Assembly (NCBI GenBank): GCA_007751255.1
Contig: CP036296.1
Location: 1-64,000, forward strand
DNA from: Engelhardtia mirabilis
GTDB lineage: Bacteria > Planctomycetota > UBA1135 > GCA-002686595
Direction of reading: 5' to 3'
Length of the DNA stretch: 64,000 nt
Shown one piece after another: positions 45,231 through 53,833 of the stretch. The notes below the pieces were generated by a model, which worked only from the letters and a program-made list of their open reading frames with translations, searched no databases and was not told the origin of the DNA. A program made the translations under genes and the position numbers. Within the stretch, counting starts at the first letter, position 1. Every line of letters starts with the position of its first letter.

Positions 45231-46499
45231 TTGAAACCGGCTCCACTCCCCGAGCACTCCGCTCCGCGGCGCCATCGCCGTTGGTGGCTCCTGGTCCCTC
45301 CCCTCTTGGCCCTGGGCCTGGTGGTGGGGGCACGCGCCTTCGTGGCGGACGTCTACACGATCGAATCGGGGTCGATGCTGCCCACCGTGCGGGTGGGCGA
45401 GCACGTGCTCGTGCGCTACTCGCTCCCGGCGCATCTGGAGCGCTTCGATCTGGTCGTGTTCCGCCCCGAGGGCGACGGCCAACCGATGGTCAAACGCGTG
45501 GCCGGACTGCCCGGCGAGACGATCCTGATCGACGCCGGCGACCTGGTCATCGACGGACGCAAGCTGGCCGGGGACGCCGCGCGTCCGGACCCCACACCTC
45601 TGTTCGACGACCGGTTCCACGACCCACGACAGTTCTTCCAGTTGGATCTCGCCCCGGCCGGTCCTTGGACGGTCGCCGGGCCCCGCGACCCCGGGGGGTC
45701 GCGCATGGACGTCGATGCCAGTGGGGTGAGGCGCGGGAGCGACGCGGGCCTGGCTTTCTTCCACAAGGATGTCCGCGACGGCTACCTGGAGGCGGACGGG
45801 ACGCGCGTGCCCGGCCTGGCGCAGGTCGGCGACGCGGTGGTCACGACCGACTTCAGCGTCCCCCGGGTGTCGCCCGAGGCCGGTGCCCTCCGCCTGCGCT
45901 GGCGACTGGTCGAGGCCGGCGACACCTTCGAGGTGGTGTTGGGCGAGGGGCGTGCCGTGTTGGTCCGCCGGCCTGGCCAGGACGCGCCGTCAGACGAGTT
46001 GGACGCGCGACCACTGGACCTCGAGGGGACCGGCGAGCACCGACTGCGCTTCGCCAACGTCGACGACCAGCTGGAGGTTTGGCTCGACGGCGAGCGGATC
46101 CTGGCCGCCGCCTACGGGGGCAACCGCCCGTTCCTCGGGGTGACTTCCGGCGGGGATCGCACCAGCGCGCCGCGGGTCGCCTTCGGGGCCGAGGGCGGGC
46201 GGGCCAGCTTCCGCAACGTCCGCATCGGCCGCGACCTGCACTTCACCGGGGCCGGGACCTACGGGGTCGAGCGGCCCCTACAGCTCGGCCTCGACGAGCT
46301 GTTCCTCCTGGGCGACAACTCCACCGACAGCGCCGACAGCCGCTACTTCGGCCCGGTGCCCCTGGAGCGGGTGATCGGGGTCCCCGTGGCCGTAACCCGG
46401 CCCTGGGCCCGCTCCCGCTGGCTCGGGAAGGGCCGCAGCGCCGCTGGCGACGGCATCGGGCGCGATCGATCGGGAATAAAGATCACTCAGGACTCTTGA
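45231..46499 (+). CDS. lepB: Signal peptidase I with large inserted domain
   Basis: 422 aa type I leader peptidase (S26). One N-terminal TM (WWLLVPPLLALGLVVGARAF), catalytic Ser48 in IESGSMLPT, general-base Lys88 in PMVKRVAGLPG and the GDNSTDSADSRYFGPV box at 361-376. Between them about 225 residues (roughly 120-345) are inserted, a beta-rich segment (TFEVVLGEGRAVLV, LRFANVDDQLEVWLDGERI, FRNVRIGRDLHF) resembling a concanavalin/3-keto-disaccharide-hydrolase-like sandwich. Typical SPase I is 250-320 aa. TTG at 45231 is the only good start. Confidence 0.9.
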   Translation: MKPAPLPEHSAPRRHRRWWLLVPPLLALGLVVGARAFVADVYTIESGSMLPTVRVGEHVLVRYSLPAHLERFDLVVFRPEGDGQPMVKRVAGLPGETILIDAGDLVIDGRKLAGDAARPDPTPLFDDRFHDPRQFFQLDLAPAGPWTVAGPRDPGGSRMDVDASGVRRGSDAGLAFFHKDVRDGYLEADGTRVPGLAQVGDAVVTTDFSVPRVSPEAGALRLRWRLVEAGDTFEVVLGEGRAVLVRRPGQDAPSDELDARPLDLEGTGEHRLRFANVDDQLEVWLDGERILAAAYGGNRPFLGVTSGGDRTSAPRVAFGAEGGRASFRNVRIGRDLHFTGAGTYGVERPLQLGLDELFLLGDNSTDSADSRYFGPVPLERVIGVPVAVTRPWARSRWLGKGRSAAGDGIGRDRSGIKITQDS

Positions 46500-46629
46500 G
46501 TCCGGTTTAGGGTAGGGCGCGCTGGCGCGGCGGTCGAACCGTCGCCCTTCGCCGTCCCCAACTACAGCGTCTCGGCGGCCGAGCCAACCGCGCCGCCGCC
46601 GGGTCGCACCGCCTGACCGGAGGAGTCCG

Positions 46630-47955
46630 ATGGCACTCTCGAACCTGATCGGCCTGGCCTTGGCCGGCCTGGCCCTCGCCCCGCCGCCCACCCAGGAGTC
46701 CGACGTCCTCACCCGGCGCCTGGACCACCACGCCGAGCTCGCCCGCAAATCGACCGGTCTACGCGGCTTGACCCTGGGGATCGAGTTCGGTGGCGACGTC
46801 GTCGGCACCTGGGGCTACGGCCTCGCCGCCGCGCCCGACGCGCGAGCCTTGCCCGCCGGCGGAGCCTTCGACCTGTTGACGATCGCCGCCGCCCTCGCCG
46901 CGGCCCACGATGAAGAGCTGGAGCTCGACGCGGGCCTGGATGGACTAGTGCCCGAGCTCGGCGAGTTGGCCACGGGGCGCACGGTCCTGCAGCTCTTGCA
47001 GCACAGCACAGGCCTGCCGGACTACGGCGACCTCATCGACGGGGAGCCCGGCGAGGTGGCGGCCATGGTCGCCGCCCTGGCCGACCAGGCGGCGGTCTCC
47101 GATCCCGGGCACTGCTTCGGTTGGACGCCGAGCGACACCCTGGTCCTGGGTCTGCTGCTCGAGCGCAGCAGCGAGCAGGGTCTGCGCCAGGTGCTGCTCG
47201 AGTCGGTGTTCGCACCCCTCGACTTGCGCGGGACCTGGCCCGACGAAGCTCGGCAGAGGGGCGACGGCTGGATCACCACGGGCATCGACAGCGGCGCCAC
47301 CAGCAGTGCCGACGCACGCGCCGCCGATCCTTGGAACGCCGCGGACCTGCGGTTGGACCCCGAACAACTCTTGACCCTCTGGGCCGGCTTCCGCGACGGC
47401 GACCTGTTCGGCCCGGGCCTCGCGCGGCGCGCCTTCACGAGCTTCGAGGAGGGTCACGGCCGCGGCGGCGACCACGGCTTGGCCGTGCACCGCGCGAGTC
47501 TCGGCGAGCTCGAGGGTTGGATCGCCGGCGGTCGGCTCGGCGACGACCACGTCAGCTTCGCCTGGTATCCCGAGATCGAGCTGTCGATCGTCGCCAGCGC
47601 CAACGGCGCTGACGCCGACCTCCCGGCCCTGGTGCGCGCCGCCGCCCGCGCCGTGCTCGACCTGCCCGAGCCCGCCACGATCGACCTGCCCCTCGACGCC
47701 GAGCGCGCGACCGCGTACGTGGGCGGCTACAGCATCGGCTGCAACAACGTTCTGATCTCCATGGGCGACGACGGGCACCTGTCGATGACCCGCGAGACCG
47801 AGAGCGTCGCACTGGCCTACCAGGGCGGAAACGTCTTCAGCGCCCTGGACGACCCCGACCTGAGGCTCAGGTTCGACGCCCCGGTCGAGGGCAACTCCCC
47901 GGGCTTCGTGCTCGACGACCACGGCTCTCAAGTGGTCGCGACGCGCTTTGACTGA
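46630..47955 (+). CDS. Beta-lactamase-related serine hydrolase homologue, probably inactive
   Basis: 441 aa with an N-terminal hydrophobic segment that may be a signal peptide. The class C beta-lactamase/esterase fold is recognisable from LLQHSTGLPDYGDL and FDLLTIAAALAAAHDEELEL, but the nucleophile SxxK motif reads TIAA (residues 84-87), so both Ser and Lys are missing, and the YxN position reads WTPSD. It is therefore likely a non-catalytic binder. A C-terminal beta-rich domain (about 350-441) follows. GGAGGAG 6 nt before ATG 46630 is a strong ribosome site. Confidence 0.7.
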   Translation: MALSNLIGLALAGLALAPPPTQESDVLTRRLDHHAELARKSTGLRGLTLGIEFGGDVVGTWGYGLAAAPDARALPAGGAFDLLTIAAALAAAHDEELELDAGLDGLVPELGELATGRTVLQLLQHSTGLPDYGDLIDGEPGEVAAMVAALADQAAVSDPGHCFGWTPSDTLVLGLLLERSSEQGLRQVLLESVFAPLDLRGTWPDEARQRGDGWITTGIDSGATSSADARAADPWNAADLRLDPEQLLTLWAGFRDGDLFGPGLARRAFTSFEEGHGRGGDHGLAVHRASLGELEGWIAGGRLGDDHVSFAWYPEIELSIVASANGADADLPALVRAAARAVLDLPEPATIDLPLDAERATAYVGGYSIGCNNVLISMGDDGHLSMTRETESVALAYQGGNVFSALDDPDLRLRFDAPVEGNSPGFVLDDHGSQVVATRFD

Positions 47956-47974
47956 CCGTCCGCCTTCAACTGCC

Positions 47975-48652
47975 ATGAACACGAATCCACTGGTTCAGGC
48001 GGACCGCCGCCTGTCCGACCTGGCCCTCGCCCTGCCCGGCGCGGCACGGGTCTTTCACCGTCACGGCCTCGATTTCTGCTGCGGCGGTCGCGCGACCCTC
48101 TCGGAGGCCTGCGCGGACCAGGACCTGGACCTCGAGCAAGTCCTGCGCGAGTTGTCGGTCGAACCATCCGCCGGTGAGCCCGCCGCCCGCTGGGTCGAGG
48201 CGCCCCTGGCCGAACTGGTCGAGCACGTCCTCGAGCGGTACCACGCCGGTCACCGCGAAGAGCTGCCGCGGTTGGTCGCCATGGCCGAGAAGGTCGAGCG
48301 GGTCCACGCGGACAAGTCCTCCTGCCCCCACGGCCTGGCCGCACACCTCCAACTGATCGCCGACTCGATGGAGGAGCACATGCAGAAGGAGGAGCAGGTG
48401 CTCTTCCCCATGTTGCTCGCCGGTCGCGGGCGCATGGCGGCCATGCCGATCACGTGCATGCGCGAGGAACACGACGACCACGGACGCAACTTCGTGAAGC
48501 TGCGCGCCTTGGCCCAGGACTACGCGGCCCCGGCCGAGGCCTGCGCGACCTGGCGCGCCCTCTACCAGGGCATCGAGCAGTTCGTGATCGACGGCATGGA
48601 GCACGTGGCCCTGGAGAACAACGTGCTGTTCCAGCGCGCTCTCTCCGGTTGA
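47975..48652 (+). CDS. Iron-sulfur cluster repair di-iron protein (RIC/YtfE/ScdA)
   Basis: 225 aa. An N-terminal ScdA-type domain contains AARVFHRHGLDFCCGGRATL (the paired cysteine CCGG site). The C-terminal hemerythrin-like domain supplies HHE-type iron ligands (RYHAGHREELPRL, MEEHMQKEEQVLFPMLL, CMREEHDDHGRNF, EHVALENNVLF). Such proteins repair FeS clusters after nitrosative or oxidative stress. ATG 47975 begins a clean N terminus; TTG 47948 is also open. It starts 19 nt after the serine-hydrolase stop and is followed by a bidirectional terminator. Confidence 0.9.
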   Translation: MNTNPLVQADRRLSDLALALPGAARVFHRHGLDFCCGGRATLSEACADQDLDLEQVLRELSVEPSAGEPAARWVEAPLAELVEHVLERYHAGHREELPRLVAMAEKVERVHADKSSCPHGLAAHLQLIADSMEEHMQKEEQVLFPMLLAGRGRMAAMPITCMREEHDDHGRNFVKLRALAQDYAAPAEACATWRALYQGIEQFVIDGMEHVALENNVLFQRALSG

Positions 48653-48681
48653 CGCGTTCGATCACGGCGCGCCAATGGGAG

Positions 48682-48723
48682 CGCCCACGGGACCCGGCGG
48701 TCGGCCGAGTCCCGTGGGCGTTT
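48682..48723. terminator. Bidirectional terminator
   Basis: Perfect 12 bp stem CGCCCACGGGAC (48682-48693) / GTCCCGTGGGCG (48709-48720), followed by TTT on the plus strand, between the convergent RIC and lipoprotein genes. Confidence 0.75.
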
Positions 48724-48743
48724 CGCAGTGCGGACGGGTCCGA

Positions 48744-49211
48744 CTACCGGCGGGCTTCGGCGACGATCGCCGCGTACTTGTCGGGGTCGGCCTTGACCGC
48801 GTTCGCACAGCCGGCGCAGCACAGGCGCACGAGGGTGTCGCCGGCCAGCACGTCGACCGGCTCGCCCATGGAGCCCAGCTCGGTCCCGGCCACCGCGCAG
48901 GTGGTCAGGGGGTAGTCGTCGACCTGGACTTCGATCAGCGACTGCTCGATCAGCGGGCCCCAGGTCGCGGGATCGGCCGCGGCCATCGAGGCGCAGCTCG
49001 CGCAGCAGAAGCGGGTCTCGTGGCCGGCGACGTTGGCGGTGGAGTAGCCCTCGGCGGGCAGGGGCTCGCCGCTGACGGGGCAGGCGGTCAGGACGTAGCT
49101 GTCGGCGGCGCTGGCCGCGAGGGCAGCGGAATCCTGGGCGTCGTGGTGGTCGTTGGTCGAAGCGCAGGCGGCCAGCAGCAGGGCGGCGGCCGCGAGGAGC
49201 AGTCGCGTCAT
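48744..49211 (-). CDS. Lipoprotein with two CCxxC metal-binding-like modules
   Basis: 155 aa. A lipoprotein signal peptide ends LLAAC (Cys16). The rest is two tandem modules of about 55 residues, each with T-x-C-x-V-x-G...L, then R-(F/L)-C-C-x-x-C followed by a D-P motif: LTACPVSGEPL...TRFCCASC...ADPATW and LTTCAVAGTEL...VRLCCAGC...ADPDKY. The cysteine spacing resembles YHS or heavy-metal-binding proteins, but I cannot name a family. Periplasmic metal sequestration is a guess. ATG 49211 has GGAGAT 7 nt upstream. Confidence 0.75.
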   Translation of the reverse strand: MTRLLLAAAALLLAACASTNDHHDAQDSAALAASAADSYVLTACPVSGEPLPAEGYSTANVAGHETRFCCASCASMAAADPATWGPLIEQSLIEVQVDDYPLTTCAVAGTELGSMGEPVDVLAGDTLVRLCCAGCANAVKADPDKYAAIVAEARR

Positions 49212-49446
49212 GGGTCGATCTCCGGGTCCGGCGAGGTTGTGGAACGCGACCGGGCGCCCGGGGCCCGCCGGAGGGCCGCCGGGGCCTGAGGGGAGGCCGC
49301 GCGAGGGTCGAGGGGCCTCAGGCTTCGCCCGTTGCCTCGTCGATGGGGTCACCATAGCGCTCGGCCGCCCCCATTTGGCCCCCGCGAACCGCCCCGTGGA
49401 GTTCATGGGAACCTGTCGGGGAGCGACCGGTTGAGACGACCACCGC

Positions 49447-50046
49447 ATGACGGGATCAGACACGGATCAGGGCGCGGCCTGGATGGCAGCTTGGCAGGCG
49501 GGCGACGAGTCCGCCTTCGAGGCGCTCGTTCGGGCCCACGCCGACCGCGTCCACGCCCTCCTGACCCGCTTCCTGGGCCCGGTTCCCCAGCGCGAGGACC
49601 TGGTCCAAGAGGTCTTCCTGCGGGTCGTCCGTGCCCGCGAGACCTACGTCCCGACCGCCCGCTTCACCACCTGGCTGTACCGCATCGTGTTCAACCTGGC
49701 CGCCAACGAACGGGAGAAGCTGCGCCTGCGCCGCACCCTCTCCCTCGACGCTTCCGCGCCCGGGGATCCCGACTCGCGGGGCTTCGACCCGGCTGACGAG
49801 GACGGCCCCGATCCCGAGGCCGACCTGGCCCGCCTCGACGTGGTCGAGGCCGTGCGCGCGGCGATCGAGTCCCTGCCGGAGCGCCAACGCATGGCGCTGG
49901 TGCTGGCCAAGTACGAGGGGCTCTCCTTCCTGGAGATCGGCGAGGTGCTCGGGGTCAGCGAGAAGGCCGTCAAGTCCACGGTGCACCGCGCGCGCGAGAC
50001 CCTGCGCGAGCGCCTGGCGCCGTTCGTCCGGGAGGAAGTCGCATGA
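49447..50046 (+). CDS. ECF sigma factor, RpoE type
   Basis: 199 aa. Region 2 (AFEALVRAHADRVHALLTRF, GPVPQREDLVQEVFLRVVRA, then RFTTWLYRIVFNLAANERE) and region 4 (LPERQRMALVLAKYEGLSFL, EIGEVLGVSEKAVKSTVHRA) are both complete. An acidic spacer of about 40 residues lies between. Its stop overlaps the ATG of the next gene (ATGA), and that gene is the probable regulator, followed by a third coupled gene. No promoter motif was recognised upstream. Confidence 0.93.
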   Translation: MTGSDTDQGAAWMAAWQAGDESAFEALVRAHADRVHALLTRFLGPVPQREDLVQEVFLRVVRARETYVPTARFTTWLYRIVFNLAANEREKLRLRRTLSLDASAPGDPDSRGFDPADEDGPDPEADLARLDVVEAVRAAIESLPERQRMALVLAKYEGLSFLEIGEVLGVSEKAVKSTVHRARETLRERLAPFVREEVA

Positions 50047-50774
50047 ACGAGCGGCACGATCGAGAACATCGGCGCGAGCTGGATCGCGTCGACGAGCTGT
50101 TGGACCTGGTGCCCGCGCCGGAGACGCCGCAGGGCTTGGTCGAGGGTGTGTTGGCCTCGTCCCGCGCCGAGCAAGAGCGCCGCGAGCGCGAGTTCCAGCG
50201 GCTCGACGCGCTGCTCGACCGGATGCCGGCGCCCGAGCGTGTGGTCGGTCTCGCCCAGCGCGTGATCGCGGCCACGGCCGCAGAGCGCGGGTGGATCGCC
50301 GGAGCGGTGGGTGGGCCGGATTCAGAGCAGAGCGGCGGAGAGGTCTTCGACAGGGCGTCAGGACGTACCTCCGCTGGATCGTCCGTCGGTCGCAGTTGGG
50401 TCCTGGCTGGCCTTCTGTCCGCGGCCGCGGCGGTGTTGCTTTCGGTGGCCCAGGGCCTGTTCGGCGGTTCACCCGGGGATTCGGGCACGGAGTTCGTGGC
50501 GAGCAACGACGCCGAGCTCGTCCCGATCCACAGAACCGATGTGGGGGCCGACAACGATGCCGGACAGGTGACGAGCCCCGGGTCCTTGCCGGACGACTCG
50601 ACCCGTGTCGAGCAGGCCGACACGACAGCTGCCGCTGACGCGGAGCTGCTGGCGGACCTGGCCGTGTTGGAGGAGTGGGAGCTCCTGATGGACGAGGACC
50701 TCGAGGTCCTGCTCGCAGAGCTCGAAGAGGTCGACGAATGGCTCCTGCAACTGCCCGAGGACGAGAACGGATGA
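50043..50774 (+). CDS. Probable membrane-bound partner (anti-sigma-like) of the ECF sigma factor
   Basis: 243 aa. The N-terminal 90 residues hold two copies of a motif (L)D-x-L-L-D-x-x-P-A-P-E-x-x-x-G-L followed by a helix: ELLDLVPAPETPQGLVEGVL and ALLDRMPAPERVVGLAQRVI. Then come a TM helix (SWVLAGLLSAAAAVLLSVAQ) and an acidic C-terminal region (EEWELLMDEDLEVLLAELEE). No zinc-binding anti-sigma HxxxCxxC motif is present. ATG 50043 overlaps the sigma-factor stop and its own stop overlaps the next gene, so all three are cotranslated. Confidence 0.75.
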   Translation: MNERHDREHRRELDRVDELLDLVPAPETPQGLVEGVLASSRAEQERREREFQRLDALLDRMPAPERVVGLAQRVIAATAAERGWIAGAVGGPDSEQSGGEVFDRASGRTSAGSSVGRSWVLAGLLSAAAAVLLSVAQGLFGGSPGDSGTEFVASNDAELVPIHRTDVGADNDAGQVTSPGSLPDDSTRVEQADTTAAADAELLADLAVLEEWELLMDEDLEVLLAELEEVDEWLLQLPEDENG

Positions 50775-52111
50775 GAGCTTCTGCGAGCATCGCGACCCCG
50801 CGTTGGGCCGCTGCAATCGCCTTCGCGGTGGCCTTGGTCGGGCCCGGTTGGACGGCTCCGGCCGTGGGCCAGGAGTCGAACCGTAAGGGGCCCGAGTGTG
50901 GACCCGACGAGGACGCGGCGAGCCGTTGGGACCGCATGGATCCCGAGCGGCGCGCCGAGATGAAGCGACGCTTCGAGCAGTTCCGATCCCTCGACGACGA
51001 CCAGCGCCAGGCCCTGCGCGACCGCACGCGACAGCTGCGCTCGGAACGGGACCGGCTGCGCGACGGCCTCTCGGAGGAGGAGCGCGCCAAGCTCGACGGG
51101 CTCGGTCCCCAGGAGCGCGACGAGCTGCTGCGCCACCACCAGGAAGCCGTCGCCCGCGCCCGCGGCGAGCGCCTGCTCGGACTCCTGCCCCCGCCGGTGA
51201 TCGAGGAGCTGGAGGGCGTCCATCCGGCCGACCGCCCCGGCGTGCTGCACCATTGGCGCGACGACTTCCACGACCGCAACCTGGGTCGCGCCCTGGAGCG
51301 CGCGGGGCGGGACCTGGGGCTCGACCCGGCGGCGATCGGGGCGGTGCGCCTGGCGCCCCCGGAGATCCAGGCCCAGACCCTGCGCGAATGGTCGAGCCGC
51401 CTCGGCGGCGAACGTCCTCCCTGGGCCGGCGCCGGACCGCCCCTGCCCGCCGGTCCCCTCGGGCAGCACCCCGAGCTGTTGCGCGAGCTGCAGGACCTCG
51501 CGCGCCCGACCCTCGAGGACGGGTTGGCGGTGGGCGGTCTCCAGCGGCGCGAGCGCATGGAGGTCCTCGATGGGCGGATCAAGGCGCGGTTGCTCCAGCA
51601 CGTGATCGAATCGGGGTACCTGGCTCCGGCCGAACTCGAGGCCCTGCGGGCGGCGGATGCCCACGAGCTGCTCCAGAGTCTGCGCGGCGGCCGCCGCAGC
51701 TTCGACCGCCACGGTTGGGGTAGCGGCGGCGGTGATCCGAGTGGTGGTGACCCCGGCGGAAGGTGGAAGAGCGGCGATCCGGACGGCCGTTGGCGACCGG
51801 GGGGCGACGGCCCGCGCGGGCCGGAAGGCCCCGGCCGCTGGTCGAAGGACTGGCACAAGGACTCGAAGGACTGGGACAAGGGCAGGGACGATGCCGACCG
51901 CGACGGCCGTCCGAAGTGGCTCCAGGACGCCGATCGCTGGCGGCAGCGCAGGGAGGGCGTTGCGCCCCCGCTCGACCGGCCGGCCGGCGAGCGGCCCGCC
52001 GAGGGGGACCGGCGCGGACCCGATGCCGAGGGCCAGCGCCCGACTGGCGGACCGGGCACGCCGGGAGGCGAGCCCGGGCGCCCCGATCGCGGATCTCGCC
52101 AGACCCCATGA
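50771..52111 (+). CDS. Exported Arg/Glu-rich DUF3106-like protein
   Basis: 446 aa. A signal peptide (AAAIAFAVALVGPGWTAPAV) is followed by a helical, charged region (MDPERRAEMKRRFEQFRSLD, then DDQRQALRDRTRQL) of the kind described as DUF3106 in proteobacteria and planctomycetes, and by a Gly/Asp/Arg-rich disordered tail with GRW and KDW repeats. Its start (ATG 50771) overlaps the preceding stop (ATGA). Position in the sigma operon suggests a sensed or effector envelope protein, similar in logic to CpxP/zraP-type proteins, but this is inference. Confidence 0.65.
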   Translation: MRASASIATPRWAAAIAFAVALVGPGWTAPAVGQESNRKGPECGPDEDAASRWDRMDPERRAEMKRRFEQFRSLDDDQRQALRDRTRQLRSERDRLRDGLSEEERAKLDGLGPQERDELLRHHQEAVARARGERLLGLLPPPVIEELEGVHPADRPGVLHHWRDDFHDRNLGRALERAGRDLGLDPAAIGAVRLAPPEIQAQTLREWSSRLGGERPPWAGAGPPLPAGPLGQHPELLRELQDLARPTLEDGLAVGGLQRRERMEVLDGRIKARLLQHVIESGYLAPAELEALRAADAHELLQSLRGGRRSFDRHGWGSGGGDPSGGDPGGRWKSGDPDGRWRPGGDGPRGPEGPGRWSKDWHKDSKDWDKGRDDADRDGRPKWLQDADRWRQRREGVAPPLDRPAGERPAEGDRRGPDAEGQRPTGGPGTPGGEPGRPDRGSRQTP

Positions 52112-52382
52112 CGGTCGACCGGCTCGAAATCACGGGACTGGGCGTTCGGGAACCGCACTCGCCGCGGCTGCTGGGGTTGGCCGCGCGAAGGTCACCGATC
52201 ACCGGTTCCCCCTCACCGCGACCAACCTTCTCCTGGGTGTCACGGTCGACAGCCGCTCCTACTTCGGGGCGGCTGTCGCCACAATTGGGCGTTCCAATCG
52301 AGCGCAGCCGGGCCAACCCGCGCCCACGAGCGCAGCTCGGCCCGGGCGCTTTGGCCCCGCGGCCCTTACGCTCTGCGGTCCC

Positions 52383-53543
52383 GTGACCGTGGTGCAGAAG
52401 ATCCACCTACCCAGCGCGACCGCCGAGCAGTTGCTCGAGTCCGCCGACCTGACCGTCGTCGACCTACGCAGCCCCTCCGAATTCGCGGAGGACCACGTGG
52501 TCGGCGCCATCAACGCGCCGCTGTTCGACGACGCCGAGCGGGCCATCGTCGGGACGCTCTACCGTCAGCGCGGCTCGGAGACGGCCTTCGAGGCGGGCCT
52601 GCAGATCACCCGCGCGAAGATCGCGGCCCTGGTGGGGCACATCGCGGCCAGTGCCGGCCGGCCCCTGGTCCCCGAGGACCTCGACGAGCACGTGCGGACC
52701 CTGGGCGAGGGCGGCATGGGCGACATGCGCGCGCGGCTGGTGCCCGAGCTGGCGCGCGAGCTGCCCGACGGGGCGCTGGTGGTGGCGTGCTGGCGCGGCA
52801 ACCTGCGCTCCCAGAGCGTGGCCGCGCTGCTGCGCCGGGTGGGCCTGTCCGACGTGTACTTCCTGTCCGGCGGCTACAAGGCCTGGCGGCGCTACATCCG
52901 CACCCGCCTGGACACCTGGTCGCCGCCGCCCAGCTTCACCCTGCGCGGTCTGACCGGGGTGGGCAAGTCACTGGTGCTGCGCGAGCTCGAGCGCCTGCGT
53001 CCGGGCTGGACCCTGGACCTCGAGCTGCTCGCCGGCCACCGCTCGTCGATCCTCGGCATGGTCGGCCTGGAACCGGTGGTGCAGAAGGTCTTCGAACGAC
53101 GCGTGGTGGAGCGCATCCACCGGGGCTTTCCCGGGCGCCTGGTGGTCGAGGGCGAGAGCCGCAAGGTCGGCAACGTGATCCTGCCCGATCGGGTTTGGCA
53201 AGCGGTTCGAGGAGGTATCGCGATCGAGCTCGTGGCCGACGTGCCGCGTCGTATCGACGTGCTGACCGAGGACTACCTGGGCGAGGTCGACAACCGCGAG
53301 CAACTCCTCGCTCAGCTGCCCTTCATCGAGAAACGCCTGGGCCCGATCAAGTACGACGGCGTGCTGACCGGCCTGCTCGAGGCCGGCCGCGAGGACGAGC
53401 TCGTGGAGTTGCTCCTCGAGAAGTACTACGACCCGTTGTATCGGCACTCGGAGAAGGGCATCCGCTACGCCGCGACGATCCGCTCCGACGAGCCCGAGGT
53501 CGCGGCCGCCGAGATCGCGGCCTGGGTCGAGACCCAGGGCTGA
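52383..53543 (+). CDS. selU: tRNA 2-selenouridine/geranyl-2-thiouridine synthase
   Basis: 386 aa. The N-terminal rhodanese domain has DLRSPSEFAEDHVVGAINAP and the active-site cysteine in ACWRGNLRSQS; the usual motif is CxRGGxRS, here with Asn in place of the second Gly. The C-terminal P-loop domain has RGLTGVGKS. The whole layout (LPFIEKRLGPIKYDGV, EKYYDPLYRHSE) matches SelU/MnmH. Start is GTG at 52383, or GTG 52389/52392; the open frame reaches far upstream into the DUF3106-like gene in another frame and is not coding. selD is not in the window. Confidence 0.92.
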   Translation: MTVVQKIHLPSATAEQLLESADLTVVDLRSPSEFAEDHVVGAINAPLFDDAERAIVGTLYRQRGSETAFEAGLQITRAKIAALVGHIAASAGRPLVPEDLDEHVRTLGEGGMGDMRARLVPELARELPDGALVVACWRGNLRSQSVAALLRRVGLSDVYFLSGGYKAWRRYIRTRLDTWSPPPSFTLRGLTGVGKSLVLRELERLRPGWTLDLELLAGHRSSILGMVGLEPVVQKVFERRVVERIHRGFPGRLVVEGESRKVGNVILPDRVWQAVRGGIAIELVADVPRRIDVLTEDYLGEVDNREQLLAQLPFIEKRLGPIKYDGVLTGLLEAGREDELVELLLEKYYDPLYRHSEKGIRYAATIRSDEPEVAAAEIAAWVETQG

Positions 53544-53559
53544 GCTGACGGCCGCAAGG

Positions 53560-53575
53560 GGGGGGCTGTCCCCCC
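53560..53575. terminator. G/C hairpin after selU
   Basis: GGGGGG (53560-53565), loop CTGT, CCCCCC (53570-53575), 14 nt after the selU stop. It is short but very stable, followed by GGTTGG. Confidence 0.5.
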
Positions 53576-53833
53576 GGTTGGGACACCGAGCGGGTCGATG
53601 CGGCCCCCGGGACGGCGACCGGGCGCTGCGTACCGCAACGGGTTCATTCGAGCCCGTGTTGCTGCCCCGTGACCAAATATCTCGGAAGGTCCGAGCAATC
53701 GGGACGTACGTGACGTTCTACCGATTGCAGCGGGGCCGACGGAGAGAGCGTCCCTCGCTGCATGGACCACTTCCGAACCGGACTCTTCCGTCCGATCCAG
53801 CTCGAGGCGCGCCAGGGGAGCGCGCACACGACC

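Noticed and set aside
51657..52382. Open frame extending selU about 240 residues upstream
   Set aside because: It lies inside the DUF3106-like gene in another frame; the rhodanese domain begins just after the GTG at 52383.
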